A stretch of 7,149 nucleotides of DNA, taken from the NCBI GenBank assembly GCA_025354075.1, contig JANXNO010000283.1:1-7149 (forward strand). Direction: 5' to 3'. The position numbers and the translations under genes are program-made. The first letter of the stretch is position 1. Each line of letters starts with the position of its first letter. Below, piece after piece: positions 1 to 4,722 of this stretch. The notes under the pieces were generated by a model, which was not told the origin of the DNA, did no database searches, and saw only the letters and a program-made list of their open reading frames with translations. The stretch is from Burkholderiales bacterium. GTDB lineage: Bacteria; Pseudomonadota; Gammaproteobacteria; Burkholderiales; Casimicrobiaceae.

Positions 1-408
1 CAGGTGTACGAGGCACGCGCGATGGGGGCCGACTGTATTTTGTTGATCGTTGGTGCGCTGGAATTGCATCAAATGCAGGCGCTCGAAGCGTTGGCGCATG
101 ACCTCGGTATGGCGGTGCTAGTCGAGTCACACGATGCGAAGGAACTGGACGCAGCGCTGACGCTAAAGACCTCGCTGATCGGTATCAACAACCGCGATTT
201 GCGTACTTTCAACGTGTCGCTGTCGACCACAACCGAACTTCTCAGGATGGTGCCGCCCGACAAGCGCGTGATCACTGAGAGCGGCATCTTGTCGCGCGCA
301 GACGTAGCCCACATGCGTGAGCACGATGTGCATGCGTATCTGGTTGGAGAGGCGTTCATGCGCGCGCCGGATCCGGGCGCGGCGCTGGCTGAACTATTCG
401 CGGCGTGA
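1..408 (+). CDS. trpC: Indole-3-glycerol phosphate synthase, C-terminal half (partial)
   Basis: TrpC closes the indole ring of 1-(2-carboxyphenylamino)-1-deoxyribulose 5-phosphate to give indole-3-glycerol phosphate, with loss of CO2 and water; it is the step before tryptophan synthase and acts in the cytoplasm. The frame is open from base 1, so the gene enters from the left and only about the last 135 residues of a usual 260-270 are present. Family hallmarks appear in TIM-barrel order: ADCILLIV (about base 28), VLVESHD with the catalytic glutamate (about 118), INNRDL (about 184), ITESGI (about 271) and the phosphate-binding strand [10 protein letters not shown] (about 334). The catalytic lysines expected in the N-terminal half lie outside the window. 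The GTG at base 4 is an internal valine, not a start. In many betaproteobacteria trpC ends a trpE-G-D-C cluster; here the next gene is convergent, which agrees with trpC ending its operon. Confidence 0.96.
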   Translation, partial: QVYEARAMGADCILLIVGALELHQMQALEALAHDLGMAVLVESHDAKELDAALTLKTSLIGINNRDLRTFNVSLSTTTELLRMVPPDKRVITESGILSRADVAHMREHDVHAYLVGEAFMRAPDPGAALAELFAA

Positions 409-1299
409 CGCTTTCGCGGCGAGTCGCTGTTGCCGCGAAATCACCAAAGCTGCCATGCTCGCCATCAGCAGTGCAAGCAGTATCAGCGCGACCTGCGACA
501 GTGCAGGCACCGTCCGTACGTCGGAAACCTCGTCCGCGACGTGAACCACCGCCAGACTTTCGAAGCCCCCAATAGGGATCCCTGCCAGCGTCACGGTGTT
601 AAGGTTGGACACGGCGAGCGTGGCCGGATTCACGGCGAACACCTGCCCGGGTGTGTCATTGGAGACGCCCCATACAAGGCCCGTCACCACATCACCATCA
701 AGGCCGGAATCAAGCGGATTGACGCTGATCGTCCCGAGCAGCGTAGCCACGCCCGTGGTGACGTTGATGCAATATAGTTTGCCGCGATCACTGTTGCCGC
801 CGATACCGTACAGGCCCGACGTACACGCTGCACTCGGCGCGACCCCCGCCAGGCCGGACAGCGCAGGACCCGTGCCGCCGAGCGCAGTCGTTGCCGCGCT
901 AAGCGGGTCAACGCGATAAACCACGGCGTTCATGGCCAGATACAACACGCCGCTGGTAGCGAAGGCCAGACCGGCATTGGTTTGCACTTGCGGCAAGCCG
1001 GTGAGCAGGCCAACTGCCGTGCAGGCACCCGTGGTCGGCAGGCACTTGACGAGCTGTGCAGTGGCCGGGTTGACGCCGAAAATCTCGCCAGCGGTATTGA
1101 TTGCGAGCGCCTCGATTTTGCTGAAACCCGTCGCACCAATTTCGGCGGCGATACCCGTCTCCATGTCGATTCGGTACAGTTTTCGGTCCAAATCGCTCCG
1201 CACCGAATAGCCGGTGGTCGCGGCTAGCGTCGCCGACGCGGCGACCAAAGCCGCCGCGCTACCCAGTGCCCGGAGAAACGTCCGTAGAATCAAAATCAC
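394..1299 (-). CDS. Exported repeat protein with IPTL-CTERM-like sorting tail
   Basis: The protein has 301 residues. Residues 1-26 look like a type I signal peptide: an arginine-containing start, a hydrophobic Ala/Leu core and a probable cut after ATLA. The body carries at least five degenerate repeats built on a pattern like LYxIDxx[11 protein letters not shown] (41), IFGVNPATA (73), VYRVDPLSA (127), LYCINVTTG (175) and VFAVNPATL (220). Each lies near a segment such as SGLAGV or TGLVWGV. This suggests a beta-propeller-like fold of the DUF4394 or related type; the fold is inference. The C terminus has VPALS (264-268), a hydrophobic helix (about 269-287) and a basic tail [12 protein letters not shown]. 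This resembles the IPTL-CTERM signal (IPTLSEWG, helix, arginines) processed by exosortase-like enzymes, but the WG is missing. No exosortase is seen here. The GTG start at 1299 has an in-frame stop four codons upstream, so it is the longest start; no strong ribosome site is visible and the TTG two codons later is an alternative. The stop overlaps the end of trpC by 15 bp. Substrate or ligand unknown. Confidence 0.8.
   Translation of the reverse strand: MILILRTFLRALGSAAALVAASATLAATTGYSVRSDLDRKLYRIDMETGIAAEIGATGFSKIEALAINTAGEIFGVNPATAQLVKCLPTTGACTAVGLLTGLPQVQTNAGLAFATSGVLYLAMNAVVYRVDPLSAATTALGGTGPALSGLAGVAPSAACTSGLYGIGGNSDRGKLYCINVTTGVATLLGTISVNPLDSGLDGDVVTGLVWGVSNDTPGQVFAVNPATLAVSNLNTVTLAGIPIGGFESLAVVHVADEVSDVRTVPALSQVALILLALLMASMAALVISRQQRLAAKASRRE
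412..440 (+). terminator. Perfect 9-bp hairpin just after the trpC stop; possible terminator
   Basis: TTTCGCGGC (412-420) and GCCGCGAAA (432-440) are exact reverse complements separated by an 11-nt loop. The hairpin starts 3 bases after the trpC TGA, where a terminator would be expected. No T run follows on the + strand (AAATCACC follows), so it is not a standard Rho-independent terminator; it may protect the mRNA end or help Rho-dependent termination. It also lies inside the last codons of the convergent gene, encoding its basic tail, so codon use (CGC, GCG, GCC) could have created it by chance. Confidence 0.4.
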
Positions 1300-1324
1300 A
1301 TGCCAATATCAAAAACTTTGTGAA

Positions 1325-1353
1325 ATTGTGACACGCCTTCGCCCATGCTGCAA
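1325..1353 (-). promoter_or_regulatory. Weak candidate promoter for the sorted exported protein
   Basis: On the minus strand, TTGCAG (1353-1348) and CACAAT (1330-1325) are 17 bp apart and match the sigma-70 consensus at 3 and 4 of 6 positions. The -10 box lies about 25 bp upstream of the GTG start, giving a short leader. The match is weak and was found by eye only. Confidence 0.25.
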
Positions 1354-1473
1354 CTTGATATCTCTAACGTAAGCAAGCGCTCACAGCTCGTGCACGCCTT
1401 TTATGTCGTCATTCAGAGACAATACGAATGCGTTGAACGCGACGCGAGCACGCACCGGCTGAGGTATGTCTTT

Positions 1474-1524
1474 TTGCGTAAAGTACCATCCAGTATAGGG
1501 CTAGCGCTCAAATTGCGTGAAAGT
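1474..1524. repeat. Imperfect direct repeat TTGCGT(G)AAAGT upstream of the ligase gene
   Basis: TTGCGTAAAGT (1474-1484) recurs as TTGCGTGAAAGT (1513-1524), differing by one inserted G, with starts 39 bp apart. The second copy lies just before the TTG start at 1530, and its GAAAG could double as a weak ribosome-binding site. Paired sites of this kind may bind a regulator, but two short copies could also be chance. Confidence 0.3.
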
Positions 1525-1529
1525 CAACT

Positions 1530-3284
1530 TTGACGGTAAATGCAGTTCTCACCCCGGTTGGACAACCTTCTCCGGGCAAAGATGAAAGGCTTTTGACGAC
1601 AGGTACCCAGCCGAAACCGTCTAGTGAGTACCCGCTTCTTGTGCTCACCACCAGCGCTGTCGCGCTGCCGCTCCTGTGTGCCTATCAGCGGCCGCCGCTA
1701 CCGGCATTTTTTAATCAGGCGCTGGCGCTGCTACTGTGGTCTTGCACGTTGCTGGTGGTGGCAAGTGCGAATCGTGGCACGTTGCGGCCCCGCAACACAA
1801 GCACCGCCGCCGCGCTGGTTTCGCCGCTTGGCCTGTGGGCGATGCTGCTGTCCGTCGCACTCGCCCACGCGATCACAGGGCTCACACCCACCTTCGTCGC
1901 CGCGCCCATCGCGCTCAACCTCGGTCTTGCGTTGCTGCTGAGCGCGGCTGTGGCCTGGCTATCGCCGAATCCAAAGCAACTCAAGCGTTGGCTGCGTGCG
2001 CTGCTGATCGGCATTTTGATTGGCGCCCTGTTCAACGCCCTGGTGGCGCTGGTGCAGTCGGTGGCCCCTAACTGGGCGGATGACGTATGGATCGCCCGCT
2101 CGCTGTTGCCACATGACCGGGTCGGGGGCAACCTGCGACAGCCGAATCAGCTCGCCACATTGATGGTGTGGGGACTGCTGGCAACCAGTTTTTTTTGGCG
2201 ACGGAAGGCGCTGCTGTGGTTCATCTTCAGCGCGCCGTTGCTGGTCACGCTGGTGGCCACCGGCTCTCGTACCGGCATGGTGAGTCTGCTGCTGATCGTG
2301 ATCGTCGCGCTGCTGCGTTCGCGGCGGGTGCGTTTGTGGCGGATGAAGGGATGGCTCGCGTTGCTGCTGGCGGTGGCGCCGCTGGTGTGGATTGCCGCAA
2401 GCATCTTCACCCGCAGCACGGCAAACGCTGCGCTCACCCAGCGGCTAGCGCTGTGGCGCGACGTGCGGGAGCTCATTTGTCAGCATCCGTGGTTTGGCGT
2501 GGGCTGGGGCCAGCTCAATTTCGCCTGGACATTGACGCCGCTGCCCAAGCGCGCCGCCGACGTGTTTGACCACGCGCATTCGCTGCCACTGCATCTTGCC
2601 GCTGAGCTGGGTGCACCGTTCGCCGCACTGCTGTTGCTGTTACTGGGCACGTTGCTGTGGCGTGCCCGCCGTGCCCTGCGCAGCAGCCACGGCGCAACGG
2701 CTGCGCTGCTGCTGGCAACGGTATTGCTGCACAGTCTGTTTGAGTATCCGTTGTGGTTCAGCTACTTTCTATTGCCGTCCGCAGCTGTGCTGGCATGGCT
2801 GGTGTGCTTCGCGAAGGTGCCGTCCGATCAATCCTTAGTCGGAATCGAAACACCTGGTGCGACGTGGCTCCGCAGCGCATTCCGACTGGCCGCTGTGTTG
2901 TCCATCGCAGGCGTTGCTTTTGCCGGCAACGAATACCAGAAAGCCGTGGCGATTCATCGTGTGGTCGACCGGCCAGTAGAGCTCATCCGCGCTATTGAGA
3001 TCGCTCAAGGCAGCCCGCTCTTCGGCCACTTTGGCGACTACGCAGCGATCATGACGTCGGGCGACACGGCTGCTCCGGCGTTGTTCACCCGGCCAATCCG
3101 TCATGTGCTCGACGAGCGGTTGCTGAGCGCTTATGCGCGCATGCTGGCACGCACCGGAGACAGCCAGCGTGCGGCGTTTGTGGTGGCGCGCGCGCGCGAA
3201 TTTCAGCCCGATGCAACGTTTGAGAATTTGCCCTCGGTCGCGCGGTCTGCACCTGCGTTCACTGCACGCGATTTCCGGCGCTAG
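1530..3284 (+). CDS. pglL: PglL-type O-oligosaccharyltransferase (Wzy_C/O-antigen ligase superfamily)
   Basis: This family transfers a glycan from undecaprenyl pyrophosphate to serine or threonine of periplasmic proteins such as pilins; relatives join O antigen to lipid A core (WaaL) or polymerise it (Wzy). The 584-residue protein has about 12 hydrophobic segments between residues 36 and 466, a large loop at about 292-357 predicted to be periplasmic, and a soluble C-terminal part (467-584). Key motifs: GNLRQPNQLATL (200-211), SRTG (246-249), FGVGWGQ (322-328), DHAHSLPLHLAAELG (347-361) and HSLFEYPLWFSYFLLP (401-416). Q204, H350 and Y406 appear to match the Gln, His and Tyr reported as important in Neisseria PglL. 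QPN, DHAH and EYPLW favour PglL over WaaL, though a ligase or polymerase cannot be ruled out. The start is uncertain: TTG at 1530 is the longest, with a stop (TGA, 1518-1520) just upstream; TTG at 1593 preceded by AAAGG is an alternative that drops 21 non-membrane residues. No pilin gene or glycan cluster is adjacent, so its target is unknown. Confidence 0.85.
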   Translation: MTVNAVLTPVGQPSPGKDERLLTTGTQPKPSSEYPLLVLTTSAVALPLLCAYQRPPLPAFFNQALALLLWSCTLLVVASANRGTLRPRNTSTAAALVSPLGLWAMLLSVALAHAITGLTPTFVAAPIALNLGLALLLSAAVAWLSPNPKQLKRWLRALLIGILIGALFNALVALVQSVAPNWADDVWIARSLLPHDRVGGNLRQPNQLATLMVWGLLATSFFWRRKALLWFIFSAPLLVTLVATGSRTGMVSLLLIVIVALLRSRRVRLWRMKGWLALLLAVAPLVWIAASIFTRSTANAALTQRLALWRDVRELICQHPWFGVGWGQLNFAWTLTPLPKRAADVFDHAHSLPLHLAAELGAPFAALLLLLLGTLLWRARRALRSSHGATAALLLATVLLHSLFEYPLWFSYFLLPSAAVLAWLVCFAKVPSDQSLVGIETPGATWLRSAFRLAAVLSIAGVAFAGNEYQKAVAIHRVVDRPVELIRAIEIAQGSPLFGHFGDYAAIMTSGDTAAPALFTRPIRHVLDERLLSAYARMLARTGDSQRAAFVVARAREFQPDATFENLPSVARSAPAFTARDFRR

Positions 3285-3297
3285 ACCGGCTCGCGAA

Positions 3298-4011
3298 CTA
3301 AATCCGCCGAAACACCAAGTCGCGCACTTCATGCCCGAGCTTCAGGCCGCGCAGTTCAAACTTGGTCTGGGGCCGCCACGCGGGACGCGGTGCGTAACTC
3401 GCCGCGGTGTTGGCGAACAGCGGCTCGGCAGACAACACCTCAAGCATTTGTTCGGCGTACGGCACCCAGTCGGTGGCCAGATGCAGGTAACCCCCTACCG
3501 CGAGGCGCGACGCGATCAACGCGACCAGCGGCGGCTTGATCAGGCGGCGCTTGTTGTGCCGCGCCTTGTGCCACGGATCGGGAAAATAAATGTGCACCCC
3601 CGCGAGCGAGCCCGGCGCAATCATGGATGTCAGCACTTCCACTGCATCATGGTCGATCACCCGCACGTTGCTCAACGTCTGCTCATCGAGCAGATTGCAC
3701 AAATTGCCCACCCCCGGCGGATGCACTTCGACTGCGATGAAGTTGGTCTCGGGTTGTGCCGCAGCGATCGCCGCCGTGGTCACGCCCATGCCAAAACCAA
3801 TCTCAAGGACCGTCGGTGCTGCCCGCCCAAAAGCCTGGCTGAAATCAATCGGCAATGCGTTGTAGGCAATGCCGTGACGCGCAAAACCCTCCGTTAATCC
3901 GCGTGTCTGCTTCGCCGTTTGGCGACCGGCGCGCACCACAAAACTGCGGATCGCGCGATGCTTCAAATCGTCGCGCGTCGCTGTGGTGTCGTCACTCACG
4001 CCATTGCTCAC
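3298..4011 (-). CDS. trmB: tRNA (guanine-N7-)-methyltransferase
   Basis: TrmB uses S-adenosylmethionine to make 7-methylguanosine at position 46 in the variable loop of tRNAs; it is cytoplasmic. With a GTG start at 4011 the protein is 237 residues, the usual length. Visible marks: VLEIGFGMG (68-76, SAM-binding loop), [12 protein letters not shown] (91-102, with the acidic residue at the end of strand 2), [12 protein letters not shown] (117-128), [16 protein letters not shown] (141-156, the family signature), YLHLATDW (175-182) and TKFELRG (216-222). The frame stays open to 4134, but those extra residues overlap the upstream gene and are unlike TrmB. GTG at 4011 overlaps the upstream TGA as GTGA, a typical coupled start; a second GTG at 3999 is a less likely choice. 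It ends 13 bp from the convergent ligase gene, with no clear terminator between. It is likely the last gene of the minus-strand unit. Confidence 0.96.
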   Translation of the reverse strand: MSNGVSDDTTATRDDLKHRAIRSFVVRAGRQTAKQTRGLTEGFARHGIAYNALPIDFSQAFGRAAPTVLEIGFGMGVTTAAIAAAQPETNFIAVEVHPPGVGNLCNLLDEQTLSNVRVIDHDAVEVLTSMIAPGSLAGVHIYFPDPWHKARHNKRRLIKPPLVALIASRLAVGGYLHLATDWVPYAEQMLEVLSAEPLFANTAASYAPRPAWRPQTKFELRGLKLGHEVRDLVFRRI

Positions 4012-4691
4012 GGCAACAGCACCGTCCACCGTGGATCGCCGAGATCGAGATTGAGTGACGCGTTCTTGCCGCCCTCGGTGTACTCCACGATCAAGCGACG
4101 CGGCGCGCCCCACGTAACGCCTGCATCCGTCCACGGCGTGCGCGGCACAAACACCCGTTCCCGCGCGGGGCCGCGGCGCTCAAATCGCCACACCGAAAGC
4201 CGGTTTTCGCACCCTTCGCCGCAAAAATCCACCGTCACAAAAAATCGGCCATCGGTATTGAAGAACGGCTCATTCGGCAACTCTGTCGTACTCGGTGACG
4301 TGGTGCCGCCACCGCGTTGCACCAGCACAAAATCAAGCTTGTCGGCCTGTGCACGGTACAGCACCACGGCGTCCGACGGCGCGTGATACGCATAGAAACT
4401 CAGGTTCGGCCCGGCCTCGCCTGGCTTGTCTTCAAACAGGAAGGGCGGCTCGCCAGGCACCGTCACCGCGAGCAAATTGCCCGCGCGTTTGACGACTGCA
4501 CCAGCACGTCCGATTTGCTGCGCTTCAATTTTTTTGCCGCAGTCCGCCGGGTCTGCCGTATTGGCGCACAGTTTGGCAAATTGCTCCGCGTTCGGCGGTG
4601 CAATCGTTATGGGGGTCGACGGGATTTGGGCAGTGGCTGTGACGCAACACAGCGCACACGCCACAGGGGCAAAACGGATGAGAAATCGCAT
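4008..4691 (-). CDS. Small secreted protein of unknown function with four mature cysteines
   Basis: I do not recognise this 227-residue protein. Residues 1-21 form a clear signal peptide (arginines at 2 and 6, hydrophobic core, cut after ATA at 19-21); there is no proper lipobox, so a soluble periplasmic or secreted product is likely. The mature part has four cysteines (42, 51, 157 and 161), enough for two disulfides. The CGEGC pair (157-161) resembles a tight loop rather than a thioredoxin CxxC. The second half is rich in beta-strand patterns ([22 protein letters not shown]), which suggests a small beta fold. ATG at 4691 is the first start after an in-frame TGA at 4706-4704. The start lies in the loop of a strong hairpin. 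The gene follows the protease by 31 bp and overlaps trmB by 4 bp, so it is probably co-transcribed with both. It could be a partner, inhibitor or chaperone of the protease, but only the neighbourhood suggests this. Confidence 0.85.
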   Translation of the reverse strand: MRFLIRFAPVACALCCVTATAQIPSTPITIAPPNAEQFAKLCANTADPADCGKKIEAQQIGRAGAVVKRAGNLLAVTVPGEPPFLFEDKPGEAGPNLSFYAYHAPSDAVVLYRAQADKLDFVLVQRGGGTTSPSTTELPNEPFFNTDGRFFVTVDFCGEGCENRLSVWRFERRGPARERVFVPRTPWTDAGVTWGAPRRLIVEYTEGGKNASLNLDLGDPRWTVLLP

Positions 4692-4709
4692 ACCGCGATT
4701 TTCTCATCC
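4676..4709 (-). promoter_or_regulatory. Strong hairpin enclosing a start codon; possible attenuator or translational switch
   Basis: Read on the minus strand, GGATGAGAAAATCGC (4709-4695) pairs with GCGATTTCTCATCC (4689-4676): 14 base pairs with one bulged A and a 5-nt loop GGTAT. The ATG of the small secreted protein (4691-4689) begins in the loop and runs into the 3' arm, whose bases are codons 1-6. The purine-rich GGATGAG, the only nearby ribosome-site-like sequence, is in the 5' arm and would be hidden by pairing. GTTTTGCC follows the 3' arm, so the structure also has the form of a weak intrinsic terminator 14 bp after the protease stop. Whether it ends transcription or gates translation cannot be decided from sequence. 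Confidence 0.55.
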
Positions 4710-4722
4710 CTCACCGTCGCGT

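Larger units (their letters stand above)
1300..1529. other. Divergent intergenic region between the sorted protein and the O-glycosylation ligase
   Basis: This 230-bp stretch separates two divergent starts, so it should hold promoters for both genes. It is more AT-rich near the left end. It contains two TTGTGA copies (1318-1323 and 1326-1331) that overlap the candidate minus-strand -10 box, two copies of AGCGCTCA (1376-1383 and 1503-1510), and TATAGG (1494-1499), the best + strand -10 match I see; it has no good -35 at the right spacing. A 62-codon + strand frame (1345-1533) ends on the TTG start of the next gene, but it has no ribosome site and no recognisable product, so I do not call it a gene. 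Confidence 0.5.

Noticed and set aside
1345..1533. 62-codon + strand frame ending on the TTG start of the ligase gene, with a TTGA overlap
   Set aside because: There is no ribosome site before its ATG, the composition looks random, no family is recognisable, and it runs through the region expected to hold promoters for both divergent genes.
3272..3312. Possible bidirectional terminator between the ligase gene and trmB (TTTCCGGCG with CCGCCGAAA)
   Set aside because: The stem is only 8 bp with a bulge, the loop is 24 nt, it reaches into both coding ends and there is no T run; chance pairing is likely.
3133..3897. 254-codon + strand frame opposite trmB
   Set aside because: It overlaps the end of the ligase gene and lies antisense to the well-supported trmB; its arginine- and histidine-rich translation is typical of a shadow frame in GC-rich DNA.
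4012..4134. Upstream extension of trmB to the GTG at 4134
   Set aside because: The added residues are unlike TrmB and overlap the coding sequence of the secreted protein; the GTGA start at 4011 gives the normal family length.
4525..4707. 60-codon minus-strand frame starting at the ATG at 4707, with GAGGG directly before it
   Set aside because: It is out of frame with the secreted protein, has no signal peptide or recognisable family, and its ATG is within the 5' arm of the hairpin; the purine run is too close to act as a normal ribosome site for it. A regulatory leader role cannot be fully excluded.
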